From NCBI RefSeq assembly GCF_006547145.1, contig NZ_CP041244.1, positions 124,001 to 188,000 of the forward strand: a stretch of DNA of 64,000 nucleotides, given 5' to 3'. The notes beneath the pieces were generated by a model. That model was not told the DNA's origin. It made no database searches and saw only the letters and a program-made list of their open reading frames with translations. This document shows, piece after piece, positions 42,448 to 50,956 of this stretch. This stretch comes from Actinomadura sp. WMMA1423. GTDB lineage: Bacteria; Actinomycetota; Actinomycetes; Streptosporangiales; Streptosporangiaceae. Within the stretch, counting starts at the first letter, position 1. Each line of letters starts with the position of its first letter. The position numbers were made by a program, and so were the translations under genes.

Positions 42448-43437
42448 GTGACCGACGAACCGATCGTCGTCGCCGAGGGGCTGCGCAAGCGCTTCGGCGA
42501 CACCCGGGCCCTGGACGGCCTGGACCTGGCCGTCCCCGCCGGCACGGTCTGCGGGGTCCTCGGCCCCAACGGCGCGGGCAAGACCACCGCCGTGCGGATC
42601 CTGGCCACCCTCGCCGACGCCGACTCCGGGCACGCCCGCGTCGCCGGCCACGACGTCGCCCGCGAACCCGACCGGGTCCGCGCCCGCATCGGCCTGGCCG
42701 GCCAGTACGCCGCCGTCGACGAGAAGCTCACCGGACGCGGCAACCTGCGCCTGTTCGGCCGCCTGTCCCACCTGCCCCGCCGCGAGGCCCGCCGCCGCGC
42801 CGACGAGCTGCTCGAGCGGTTCGGGCTCGAAGCCGCCGCCGACCGGCAGGTCGCCGGCTACTCCGGCGGCATGCGCCGCCGCCTCGACCTGATCACCAGC
42901 CTCATCCTGCGGCCCCAGGTGCTGTTCCTGGACGAGCCCACCACCGGCCTGGACCCCCGCAGCCGCGGCGAGATCTGGGACGCCGTCCGCGGCCTGGTAG
43001 CCGAGGGCACCACCGTCCTGCTCACCACCCAGTACCTCGACGAGGCCGACCGGCTCGCCGACGACATCGCCGTCGTCGACCACGGCCGCGTCATCGCCAC
43101 CGGCACCCCCGACCGGCTCAAGGCCTCCATCGGCGACCGCCTCGACGTCGTCCTGGACGACCCCGCCATGGCCGGCCGCGCCGCCGCGCTCCTGCGCACC
43201 CTCACCGGCAGCCACCCCGCCCTGGACGGCGAGCGCCTCTCGGTACCGCTCACCACCGGCACGGTGCGCCTGGCCGACGTCGTCCGCGAACTCGACCGCG
43301 CCGGCGTCACCGTCGGCGACGTCGGGCTCCGCCGCCCCACCCTCGACGAGGTGTTCCTGCGCCTCACCGGAGACACCCCCCACGACCCCGACCCCGGCTC
43401 CGGCGCCGAGGACCGCCCGAAGGAGACCGTCCGATGA
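42448..43437 (+). CDS. DrrA-like drug-export ABC ATPase
   Basis: 329 aa. Walker A 'GPNGAGKTTAVRIL', signature 'YSGGMRRRLDL', Walker B 'VLFLDEPTTGLDPRSRGEIW' and H-loop 'TTQYLDEADRLADDIAVVDHGRVIATGTP', followed by the DrrA-type C-terminal domain (DUF4162-like: 'LKASIGDRLDVVL', 'LRRPTLDEVFLRLTG'). GTG start behind AGGAGGGG. It energises the coupled permease for hydrophobic drug or lipid efflux. Confidence 0.93.
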   Translation: MTDEPIVVAEGLRKRFGDTRALDGLDLAVPAGTVCGVLGPNGAGKTTAVRILATLADADSGHARVAGHDVAREPDRVRARIGLAGQYAAVDEKLTGRGNLRLFGRLSHLPRREARRRADELLERFGLEAAADRQVAGYSGGMRRRLDLITSLILRPQVLFLDEPTTGLDPRSRGEIWDAVRGLVAEGTTVLLTTQYLDEADRLADDIAVVDHGRVIATGTPDRLKASIGDRLDVVLDDPAMAGRAAALLRTLTGSHPALDGERLSVPLTTGTVRLADVVRELDRAGVTVGDVGLRRPTLDEVFLRLTGDTPHDPDPGSGAEDRPKETVR

Positions 43438-44261
43438 CCGCCCTCACCGCCCCCGCCTCCCGCGCCGGACGGCTGCGCTGGGCCCTCACCGACGGCATCA
43501 CCCTCATCGGCCGCGAACTCGGCCACCTCCGCCAGGCGCCCGGCGAGCTCGTCGCCGCGCTGATCTTCCCCGCGGTCATGGTCGTGCTGTTCGGCTACGT
43601 GTTCGGCAGCGCCATCTCCGTCCCCGGCGGCGGCGACTACCGCGAGTACCTCATGCCCGGCCTGTTCGCCATGGTCACCTTCACCTCCATGATGGCCGTC
43701 ACCCTGCGCGTCGCCACCGACGCCTCCCGCGGCGTCATGGACCGCTTCCGCTCCATGCCCATGGCCCGCTCCGCCGTGCCGTTCGGCCAGACCGGCGCCG
43801 AGATCCTCAGCGGCGTCCTCAGCCTGGTGATCATGGCCGTCGCCGGGCTGCTCGTCGGCTGGCGCGCCCGCGAGGGGATCTGGCACACCGCCGAGGCGTT
43901 CCTGCTGCTGGCGCTCATGCGGTACGCGCTCAGCTGGGCCGGCTGCTACCTCGGCCTGGTGGTGAAGAACGAGCAGACCGCCGACCAGCTCATCCCGCTG
44001 GTGTTCCCCGTCACCATGCTGTCCAACTCCTTCGTCCCCACCGCCGGCATGCCCGCCGTGCTGCGCGTCATCGCCGACTGGAACCCCGTCAGCGCCCTCA
44101 CCGCCGCCTGCCGCGGGCTGTTCGGCAACCCCGGCGCGCCCTCCGGCGACCTCGCCTGGCCCCTCGCGCACCCCGTCGCCGCCACCATCGGCTGGTCGCT
44201 GCTCCTGCTCGCGGTGTTCGCGCCGCTGTCGGTGCGGACCTACCGCGTCCGCGGCCGCTGA
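43434..44261 (+). CDS. DrrB-like ABC-2 permease
   Basis: 275 aa, six helices. DrrB-type features: 'ELVAALIFPAVMVVLFGYVFGSAI', 'YREYLMPGLFAMVTFTSMMAVTLRVATDASRGVMDRFRSMPMARSAV' and 'FPVTMLSNSFVPTAGMP'. The start overlaps the ATPase stop (ATGA). Likely drug exporter under the divergent TetR. A strong terminator follows. Confidence 0.92.
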   Translation: MTALTAPASRAGRLRWALTDGITLIGRELGHLRQAPGELVAALIFPAVMVVLFGYVFGSAISVPGGGDYREYLMPGLFAMVTFTSMMAVTLRVATDASRGVMDRFRSMPMARSAVPFGQTGAEILSGVLSLVIMAVAGLLVGWRAREGIWHTAEAFLLLALMRYALSWAGCYLGLVVKNEQTADQLIPLVFPVTMLSNSFVPTAGMPAVLRVIADWNPVSALTAACRGLFGNPGAPSGDLAWPLAHPVAATIGWSLLLLAVFAPLSVRTYRVRGR

Positions 44262-44304
44262 CCCCACCGGACGGCGCCGCACGAGCCGAGCGCATCGCGC
44301 GGAC

Positions 44305-44343
44305 CCCGGTCGGCCGTGCCCGTGCAAGGCCCGGCCGACCGGG
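44305..44343. terminator. Terminator between drrB-like and GNAT genes
   Basis: 12-bp perfect stem CCCGGTCGGCCG / CGGCCGACCGGG, 15-nt loop, between convergent genes. Confidence 0.75.
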
Positions 44344-44373
44344 GCTCTCAGCGCCTCACCGCGCGCCCGCCGA

Positions 44374-44889
44374 TCAGAAGCCGAACGGCGCCGGGTACCG
44401 CACCGTCCCCGACGGCACCGGGCCCGGACCCTCCAGCGACAGCGCCATCAGCGCCTCGTCGGGCACCTCGAACGGCACCCCGACACCGAGCCGCGACGCC
44501 CGCACGAACCCGAACCGCGGGTAGTAGCCGGGGTGCCCGAGCACCACCACCAGCCGCTCCCCGCCGGCCGCCGCGCGGACCGCGGCCGCCTCCAGCACCG
44601 CCCGGACGGCCGCGCCGCCCAGGCCGCGGCCCTGCGCCCGCGGCAGCACCGCCACCGGCGCCAGCGCCAGCGCGACCGCGCCGCCGACCGCGCACCGCGT
44701 CGCCAGCGCGTACCCGGCGACCGCGCCGTCCCCGTCCTCGGCGACCACCGACAGCTCCGGGATCCACGCCGCGTCGCGGCGCAGCGCGTCCACCAGGTCC
44801 GCCTCGTGGGCGGTGGGGAACGCCGCCAGGACCACCGCGCGGACCGCGGCCGCCTCGCCCGCCGCCTCCCGCCTGGCCGCCCCGCTCAT
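44374..44889 (-). CDS. GNAT-family N-acetyltransferase
   Basis: 171 aa. The acetyl-CoA loop is 'LPRAQGRGLGGAAVRAVLEAA' (Q/RxxGxG). Also 'VVVLGHPGYYPRFGFVRASRLGV' and 'DEALMALSLEG' as in YhbS-like N-acetyltransferases. Start overlaps the rsgA stop (ATGA), so it is translated from the rsgA message. Substrate unknown. Confidence 0.9.
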   Translation of the reverse strand: MSGAARREAAGEAAAVRAVVLAAFPTAHEADLVDALRRDAAWIPELSVVAEDGDGAVAGYALATRCAVGGAVALALAPVAVLPRAQGRGLGGAAVRAVLEAAAVRAAAGGERLVVVLGHPGYYPRFGFVRASRLGVGVPFEVPDEALMALSLEGPGPVPSGTVRYPAPFGF

Positions 44890-45974
44890 CGGCCGCGCCC
44901 CCGCTCCTTGTAGTACTGCCGCTGCCATCTGCTGATCGCCTTGGTGCCGCCCTCCCGCTCGGCGCGCAGCCGCCGGTCGGTGCGCGAGGCCGCCCACGCG
45001 TTCTCGCGCAGCAGCTTGCGGTAGCTGTCGAGGCGGCGGCGCGCCAGCGTCCCGTCCTCGACCGCGGCCAGCACCGCGCAGCCCGGCTCGGACCGGTGCG
45101 CGCAGTCGCCGAAACGGCACAGCGCGGCGAGCTCCTCGACGTCGGCGAAGGTGCGCTCCAGCCCCTGCGACGCCTCGAACAGGCCCACGCCGCGCAGGCC
45201 CGGCGTGTCGATCAGGACGCCGCCGCCCGGCAGCGGCAGCAGCTCGCGCCGCACCGTGGTGTGCCGGCCCTTGCCGTCGGACTCGCGGACCGCGCCCGTG
45301 GCGAGGGCGTCGGCGCCCAGCAGCGCGTTGCCCAGCGTGGACTTGCCCGCGCCCGACGGCCCGACCAGCACCACCGTCCCGGTCAGGACGGCGCGGACCG
45401 CGTCCACGCCGCCGCCGGTGGCGGCGCTGCACGCCACCACGTCCACGCCCGGCGCGGCCGCGGCGACCTCGCCCAGTTGCGCGTCGGTGCCGGGCACCTG
45501 GTCGGCCTTGGTGAGCACGACCACCGGCCGCGCCCCGCTCTCCCAGGCCAGCGCCAGCAGCCGCTCGATGCGCCCCAGGTCCAGCGGGGCGGCCAGCGAC
45601 ACCGCGACCGCGACGGTGTCGACGTTGGCGGCCAGCACCTGGCCGCGTGAATCCCGCGACGCCGACGACCGCACGATCGCGGTCCGGCGCGGCAGCAGCG
45701 CCGCCACCGCCGGCCGCCCGTCCGGGCCGCCGGCGCGCAGCGCCGCCCAGTCGCCCGTGCACGGCGCCTGCTCCGGCCCGCCGCCGGACACGGCGGCTCC
45801 GGTGGAGGCCCGCGCCGGGCCGTTCTCGGTGACGACGTCGCACAGGCCGCGGTCGACCGCGGCCACGCGCGCCGGGGTCAGCCCGGCCGCGCGGTGAGAG
45901 GTGAACTCGTGCTCCAGGGCGTCGTCCCAGCCGTAGGCGGCCAGAGGGGACGACCCCGTGAAAGAGGAAGACAA
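44886..45974 (-). CDS. rsgA: Ribosome small-subunit GTPase RsgA
   Basis: 362 aa. Circularly permuted GTPase: an OB-fold-like N-terminus (about 60-110), then G4 'VVLTKADQV' before G1 'VVLVGPSGAGKSTLGNALLG' and G3 'LIDTPGLRGVGLF', and a C-terminal zinc knuckle 'LCRFGDCAHRSEPGCAVLAAVEDG'. RsgA checks 30S assembly. TTG start with AAGGG 10 nt upstream. The N-terminal Met codon choice is uncertain. A short ORF lies in its leader. Confidence 0.93.
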   Translation of the reverse strand: MSSSFTGSSPLAAYGWDDALEHEFTSHRAAGLTPARVAAVDRGLCDVVTENGPARASTGAAVSGGGPEQAPCTGDWAALRAGGPDGRPAVAALLPRRTAIVRSSASRDSRGQVLAANVDTVAVAVSLAAPLDLGRIERLLALAWESGARPVVVLTKADQVPGTDAQLGEVAAAAPGVDVVACSAATGGGVDAVRAVLTGTVVLVGPSGAGKSTLGNALLGADALATGAVRESDGKGRHTTVRRELLPLPGGGVLIDTPGLRGVGLFEASQGLERTFADVEELAALCRFGDCAHRSEPGCAVLAAVEDGTLARRRLDSYRKLLRENAWAASRTDRRLRAEREGGTKAISRWQRQYYKERGRGR

Positions 45975-46041
45975 CGGATCGGAACCCTTGCGTGAAGGGG
46001 CCCCGGCGTGACGGCGCCGAACGCGGCGCGTGATGGGACGG

Positions 46042-46113
46042 TCAGCCGGAAGCCCGGGAAACGAGGACGGGCTGAGTGCTGCCGCGGGCAGCAGCCACCG
46101 AGGCGACGGCCAT
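46042..46113 (-). CDS. Short upstream ORF in the rsgA leader
   Basis: 23 aa (MAVASVAAARGSTQPVLV..., ending RASG). The ATG follows GGGGAGGTGAGGACGA, a strong ribosome site at normal distance. It ends 67 nt before the rsgA start. Possibly a regulatory leader. The peptide is not recognised. Confidence 0.4.
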   Translation of the reverse strand: MAVASVAAARGSTQPVLVSRASG

Positions 46114-46257
46114 TCGTCCTCACCTCCCCTTCGGTTCCGCCCGCGACATTACCGGACCCGGCCCGCCCGGCCAACGGTTTTTCTCACCCGCCAGGGGGAG
46201 CGGCCTCGGCCCCGGTGGGGAGGCCCCGCCCGTCCCGCCGCGCGCAGGATCGTGGCC

Positions 46258-47268
46258 ATGGCCACCACGCTGAGCCGGCGCGTCTCGCCGCACGCCCTGG
46301 GACGCCGCCTCCCCGCCGCCGCGCTCGCCTGGGTCGCCGCCTACGGCGCCCTGCGCGCGTACTGGGCGTCCGGGCACCAGCCGCACGACATGTCGCCCAT
46401 CGGCACCGACCTCGTCGTGTTCACCGGATGGGGCGGCGCCGCGCTGTGCGGGGCCGCCGCGCTCGCCCTGGCCGCCCTCGCGCACCCGCGCGCGGACCGG
46501 CTCGCCCGCGCGCCGCGCACGGCGCTGGCGGCCGCGGCCTGGGCCGCGGCGGCGTGCCTGGTCGCCTCCGGCGCGATGCTGCTGCTGGACGTGGTCGGCG
46601 CGGTCCTGCCCGGCCTCGGCCTCGGCCTGTACCCGCTCGGCGCGCTGTCGCGGGCCGCGGCCGTCGCCGCCGGGACCATGACCGCCCTGTCCGCCCGCGC
46701 CTACACCGCCCGCGCCCGGCCCGGGCCGGCCTGCGCCGCCTGCGCGCGGCCCGCGACCGCGCCCGGCCCGCTGGCCCGCACCCCCGCACGCGCCTACGCG
46801 GCCGCCTACCTCGCCGTCGCCGGGTGCCTGACCCGCATCGCCGCCCAGGCCGCCGTCGGGTTCGAGGAGTCGCCCCTGTCGGGCGGGACGTCGGCGGTGC
46901 TGTTCGAGGCGGGGTTCGTGCTCGGCGGCTGCCTGCTGCCGCTCGCCCTCGTGCACTCCTTCGGACGGACGTGGCCGCGGTGGGTGCCCGGCCTGGGCCG
47001 GCGCGGCGTCCCGCGCCGGCTGGTGCTGTGGCCCGGCGCCGCGATCTCCGGCGGGCTGGTCGTCTACTTCGGGCTCATGCTGCTCCAGATGTCCTGGGAG
47101 CGGCTGCACGGCCGCAACCCGTTCCCGCCCGAGGGCGGCCTCGACCTGCCCGAGGCGTTCTTCTGGGTCGCCGTCCCCGCCTACTTCGCCTGGGGCGCGG
47201 GCATGGCCGCCGCCGCCCGCGCCTACGCCCGCCGCACCCGCACCCCCTGCCCGTCCTGCCGCCGCTGA
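46258..47268 (+). CDS. Multi-pass membrane protein of unknown function
   Basis: 336 aa with about eight hydrophobic helices. Two cytosolic CxxC-type pairs are visible: 'PACAACARP' mid-protein and 'PCPSCRR' at the extreme C-terminus. No known family is evident. Helices begin near residue 18 ('AAALAWVAAYGALRAYW'), and a periplasmic 'GHQPHDMSPIGTDLVVFTGWGGAALCG' segment follows. ATG used. A GTG two codons upstream is possible, and there is no ribosome site. Divergent from rsgA. Confidence 0.7.
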   Translation: MATTLSRRVSPHALGRRLPAAALAWVAAYGALRAYWASGHQPHDMSPIGTDLVVFTGWGGAALCGAAALALAALAHPRADRLARAPRTALAAAAWAAAACLVASGAMLLLDVVGAVLPGLGLGLYPLGALSRAAAVAAGTMTALSARAYTARARPGPACAACARPATAPGPLARTPARAYAAAYLAVAGCLTRIAAQAAVGFEESPLSGGTSAVLFEAGFVLGGCLLPLALVHSFGRTWPRWVPGLGRRGVPRRLVLWPGAAISGGLVVYFGLMLLQMSWERLHGRNPFPPEGGLDLPEAFFWVAVPAYFAWGAGMAAAARAYARRTRTPCPSCRR

Positions 47269-47351
47269 CCGCCCAGGCCACGGACCCGGCCGGAACCGGC
47301 AGGCGTCGTCGGCAGTTATGGTGATTTAGGGCGGGATCGCGACGAGGGGGC

Positions 47352-48554
47352 GTGACCGTGGACGACGGCAACGAGAACAACAACGACGGCGACGGCCGGC
47401 CGGCCGGGCTCGACCGGGCCGACTGGGCCGACTGGGCCGCTCGCGCCGGGCGCGCCGACCGGGCCGCCGCACGGCGGGTGGAGGAGATCTGGGACGGCCT
47501 GGCCCCGGCCGCCGCCCGGATCGCCACCGCGAGCGAACCGGTCCGCGACGCCGCCCGCGGCGCCGCCGCGCTCGCCGCCGACCGCATCCTGGAGCAGGTG
47601 TCGGGGACGCCGGTCATGAGGGCCGCCGAGCAGGCCGCGCGGGACGCCGCCCTCAGGGCCGCCCGCGCCGCCGCCGAACGCGCCGTCGCCGAGGCCCGCG
47701 CCGCCGCCGAGGCCAACCCCGCCACCGCTGGCGCGTTCGAGGCCGCCGCCGCGGCGATGACGCTGGCCGAGCAGGCCGCCCGCCACCCCATGGCCGCCGC
47801 CGCGCGCCGCCTGGCCGCCCAGAGCCCCCTGGCCCGCGCCGCCACCGCCACCGCCCTGGACGTCGCCGGGCGCACCGCGTCCGCCCCCGTCGTGCAGGCC
47901 GCCACCCGCACCGTCGTGGACGCCGCCGTCGACACCGTCGCCGACGCCGCCGTGGACGCCCTGCTGACCACCGGCCGCGACGTCGTCGCCCGCGTCGTCC
48001 GCCAGACCGCCGAGCAGGCCGCCCGCGACCTGGCCGCCGCGCTGCGCGACACCGCCCGCGGCGCCGCGCAGACCACCGGCGTCGCCGCCGAGCTGGCGCC
48101 CCTGGCCGACCTGGCCGCCCGCGCCGGCCGCGACCCCGCCGTGCGCGGCGCCGCCCGCACCGCCACCGGCCTGCTCACCGCCGCCGCCGGCAGCGCCCTG
48201 GCCCGCACCGCCCGCGACCTGGCCGCCCGCGCCGCCACCGCCGCCGTCGAGGCCGTCCTGCGCGAGCTGCTCCGCGACGCCCTCAAGCTCGCGCTGCGCG
48301 ACACCCTGCGCGGCATCATCGTCGACGTGTCCCGCGACGTCGTCGTCGACGTCGCCAAGACCACCTGGACCACTGCCACCCGGCCCGCCCCGGCGGGCCG
48401 CGCCCCGAAGACCGTCGTCATCGACGCCACCGTCGAGACCACCACCGTCGAGACCCGCACGGTAGAGACCCGCACGGTAGAGACCCGCACAGCCGGGGAC
48501 GTCTGGGCCGACGCCACCGCCGACGCCGACACGCCTCCGGACCGCGCACGCTGA
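47352..48554 (+). CDS. Alanine-rich helical protein with TVETR repeats
   Basis: 400 aa, not recognised. After an acidic start (VDDGNENNNDGDG), about 330 residues are Ala-rich amphipathic helix with regular Arg/Glu/Asp spacing ('AAEQAARDAALRAARAAAERAVAEARAAAE'), resembling LEA-like or coiled proteins. The end has a triple 'TVETR' repeat followed by an acidic Asp/Ala tail. No signal peptide or membrane helix. GTG start with GAGGGGGC upstream. It precedes an OmpR-type system but has its own upstream sequence. Confidence 0.65.
   Translation: MTVDDGNENNNDGDGRPAGLDRADWADWAARAGRADRAAARRVEEIWDGLAPAAARIATASEPVRDAARGAAALAADRILEQVSGTPVMRAAEQAARDAALRAARAAAERAVAEARAAAEANPATAGAFEAAAAAMTLAEQAARHPMAAAARRLAAQSPLARAATATALDVAGRTASAPVVQAATRTVVDAAVDTVADAAVDALLTTGRDVVARVVRQTAEQAARDLAAALRDTARGAAQTTGVAAELAPLADLAARAGRDPAVRGAARTATGLLTAAAGSALARTARDLAARAATAAVEAVLRELLRDALKLALRDTLRGIIVDVSRDVVVDVAKTTWTTATRPAPAGRAPKTVVIDATVETTTVETRTVETRTVETRTAGDVWADATADADTPPDRAR
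48456..48492 (+). repeat. Short tandem repeat encoding TVETR units
   Basis: Three successive units reading T-V-E-T-R. The last two share GGTAGAGACCCGCAC. Unit length is 15 nt, so copy-number change would stay in frame. Confidence 0.6.
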
Positions 48555-48571
48555 ACCGCCGCTCAGAAGAT

Positions 48572-48590
48572 CCTGAAAGAACCATGAGAA
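48572..48590 (-). promoter_or_regulatory. Putative response-regulator box (autoregulation)
   Basis: Read on the minus strand: TTCTCATGGTTCTTTCAGG. 15 of 19 positions match the box at 50894-50912. It lies 50 nt before the OmpR-type gene. Confidence 0.5.
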
Positions 48591-48627
48591 ACGGCCGCCG
48601 GCGGCCGGGCCTCCCACCGGCGGTGTT

Positions 48628-48633
48628 TACCGT
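48628..48633 (+). promoter_or_regulatory. -10 element for leaderless response regulator mRNA
   Basis: TACCGT, 6 nt before the ATG. No ribosome site. Confidence 0.45.
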
Positions 48634-48639
48634 GAGTAC

Positions 48640-49368
48640 ATGGAACCCGGCGCGCAGGAGACACGGCCCCCGCGGATCCTCGTCGTCGACGACGAGCCCG
48701 CCGTCCGCGAGTCGCTGTCCAGCAGCCTGGAGTTCGAGGGCTACCGGGTCACCGGCGCCGCCGACGGCGTCGCCGCCCTCGACCGCGTCGAGCGCGACAG
48801 CCCCGACCTGGTCGTCCTGGACGTCCTCATGCCGCGCATGGACGGCCTGACCACCTGCCGGCGGCTGCGGGCCCTCGGCGCCACCATGCCGGTCCTCATG
48901 CTCACCGCCCGCGACATGGTCGGCGACCGCGTCACCGGGCTGGACGCCGGCGCCGACGACTACCTCGCCAAGCCGTTCGAGCTCGACGAGCTGCTCGCCC
49001 GCGTCCGCGCCCTGCTGCGCCGCGCCGCCATGAACGCGCCCGGCGCCGCCGCCCCCGGCGACGTCCTGGCCTTCGACGACCTGCGCATGGACACCCGCAC
49101 CCGCGAGGTCACCCGCGCCGGGCGCCCCCTGGAGCTGACCCGCACCGAGTACATGCTGCTGGAGATGTTCCTCGCCCACCCCCGCCAGGTCCTCACCCGC
49201 GAGCAGATCCTGGAGACCGTCTGGGGATTCGACTTCGAACCCGCGTCCAACTCCCTGGACGTGTACGTGATGTACCTGCGGCGCAAGACCGAGCGGGGCG
49301 GCCTGCCGCGGCTGGTGCACACCGTCCGCGGCGTCGGCTACGTGCTGCGCGCGGCGGCGTCCCCGTGA
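48640..49368 (+). CDS. OmpR-family response regulator
   Basis: 242 aa. REC domain '[14 protein letters not shown]', phospho-acceptor Asp61 ('[13 protein letters not shown]'), 'MLTARD' and '[12 protein letters not shown]'. A winged-helix Trans_reg_C follows: '[55 protein letters not shown]'. Resembles MprA/TcrA-type regulators. The stop overlaps the kinase start. A shared box links it to the glycosyltransferase operon. Confidence 0.94.
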   Translation: MEPGAQETRPPRILVVDDEPAVRESLSSSLEFEGYRVTGAADGVAALDRVERDSPDLVVLDVLMPRMDGLTTCRRLRALGATMPVLMLTARDMVGDRVTGLDAGADDYLAKPFELDELLARVRALLRRAAMNAPGAAAPGDVLAFDDLRMDTRTREVTRAGRPLELTRTEYMLLEMFLAHPRQVLTREQILETVWGFDFEPASNSLDVYVMYLRRKTERGGLPRLVHTVRGVGYVLRAAASP

Positions 49369-50864
49369 GCACCCGCGCCCCCGTCGCCCGGCGCCTCACG
49401 CGGCGGCTCACCCTGCGGGCCCGCATGGCGCTGCTCACCGCCGCGGCCGTCGCGCTCGCCGTCGCCGCCTGCGCCAGCGCCGGCTGGCTCCTCACCCGCA
49501 ACCAGCTCTACCGGGAACTGGACCGCCGCCTCGGCGCGGTGTCCGGCGGCCCGCCCGCCGCCCCCGACGGCTACCGCCCCGGACCGCCCGGCCAGGGCCC
49601 CCGCGTGCCCCGCCTCCCGCGCCAGGCCGAGGCCCTGCTCGCCGCGTGCTCGTCCGAGCCCACCGGCACCGGCGCACAACAGAACCCGCCGCCCGGCCCC
49701 TACGAGATCATGCAGCTGGTCCGCGCCGACGGGCGCCGCTGCACCGTCCCCGGCGCCGGCGCGCTGCAGGTCACCGCGCAGGACGCGCGGATCGCCCGCG
49801 GCGAGAGCGGCCACGCCTACCACGACGGCACCGGCGTCACCGCCTCCGGGACCGAGGACGACGTCCGCGTCCTCACCCGCTCGTTCCGGCTGCGGGACGG
49901 CACCCCCGCCGCCGTGTCCTATGCCATCTCCCTCGACGAGGTCCAGGGCCCCCTGGACAACCTCGCGCTGATGCTCACCGCCGTCACCGCCCTCGGCGTC
50001 GTGGTGTCGGCCGCCGCCGGCCTGGCGATCGCCCGCGCGTCGCTGCGCCCCGTGGACGAGCTGACCGGCGCCGTCGAGCACATCGCCCGCACCGAGGACC
50101 TGGACACCCGCATCCCCGAGGAGGGCACCGACGAGATCGCCCGCCTCAGCCGCTCCTTCAACACCATGACCGCCGCCCTGGCCGCCTCCCGCGAGCGCCA
50201 GCAGCAGCTCATCGCCGACGCCGGCCACGAACTGCGCACCCCCCTCACCAGCCTGCGCACCAACATCGACCTGCTGCTGCGCTCCCAGGCCACCGGCCGC
50301 GACCTGCCTCCCGAGACCCGCCGCAACCTGCTCGTCTCGGTCAGGGCGCAGCTGCGGGAACTGACCAGCCTCGTCGGCGACCTGCTCGAACTGGCCCGGC
50401 CCGCCGACACCGCACCCGTCCGCGAGACCGTCGCGCTGCACGAGGTCGTCGACCGCGCCGTCGAACGCGCCCGCCTGCGCGGCCCCGGCCTCACCATCAC
50501 CAGCGACACCCGGCCCTGGCACGTCCACGGCGACCCCGCCTCCCTGGAACGCGCCATCGTCAACCTCCTCGACAACGCCGTGAAGTTCAGCCCGCCCGGC
50601 GGCACCGTCGCCGTCCGCCTCGACCGCGGCGAGCTCACCGTCCGCGACCACGGACCCGGCATCCCCGCCGCCGACCTCCCGCACGTGTTCGAGCGGTTCT
50701 GGCGGTCCCCGTCGGCCCGCAGCCTGCCCGGCTCCGGGCTCGGCCTGTCCATCGTCGCGCGCGTCGTCGCCGAATGCGGCGGGAGCGTCGCCCTCGAACC
50801 CGCCCCCGGCGGCGGCACCCTCGCCCGCCTCCACCTGCCCGGCACCCCCGCACCCGGCGACTGA
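49365..50864 (+). CDS. Transmembrane sensor histidine kinase
   Basis: 499 aa. Helix 1 (about 20-45), an extracytoplasmic sensor of about 150 residues with two cysteines ([15 protein letters not shown]), helix 2 (about 200-222), and HAMP ('[43 protein letters not shown]'). HisKA with phospho-His288 in '[16 protein letters not shown]' and an ATPase domain '[14 protein letters not shown]', 'VRDHGPGIP', 'GSGLGLSIV' complete it. GTG start coupled to the regulator. Confidence 0.93.
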   Translation: MSTRAPVARRLTRRLTLRARMALLTAAAVALAVAACASAGWLLTRNQLYRELDRRLGAVSGGPPAAPDGYRPGPPGQGPRVPRLPRQAEALLAACSSEPTGTGAQQNPPPGPYEIMQLVRADGRRCTVPGAGALQVTAQDARIARGESGHAYHDGTGVTASGTEDDVRVLTRSFRLRDGTPAAVSYAISLDEVQGPLDNLALMLTAVTALGVVVSAAAGLAIARASLRPVDELTGAVEHIARTEDLDTRIPEEGTDEIARLSRSFNTMTAALAASRERQQQLIADAGHELRTPLTSLRTNIDLLLRSQATGRDLPPETRRNLLVSVRAQLRELTSLVGDLLELARPADTAPVRETVALHEVVDRAVERARLRGPGLTITSDTRPWHVHGDPASLERAIVNLLDNAVKFSPPGGTVAVRLDRGELTVRDHGPGIPAADLPHVFERFWRSPSARSLPGSGLGLSIVARVVAECGGSVALEPAPGGGTLARLHLPGTPAPGD

Positions 50865-50893
50865 ACGACCCCCGCGCCCCGGGCCCGGCGCGC

Positions 50894-50912
50894 TTCTCAT
50901 GGAGCGTTAAGG
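50894..50912 (+). promoter_or_regulatory. Putative response-regulator box before glycosyltransferase operon
   Basis: TTCTCATGGAGCGTTAAGG, 44 nt before the GT2 start. It matches the box upstream of the OmpR-type gene (inverted there). Confidence 0.5.
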
Positions 50913-50956
50913 CACGGCTCACCGCCCTCCCACACCCGGCCCCGAACCTCGGTCCC

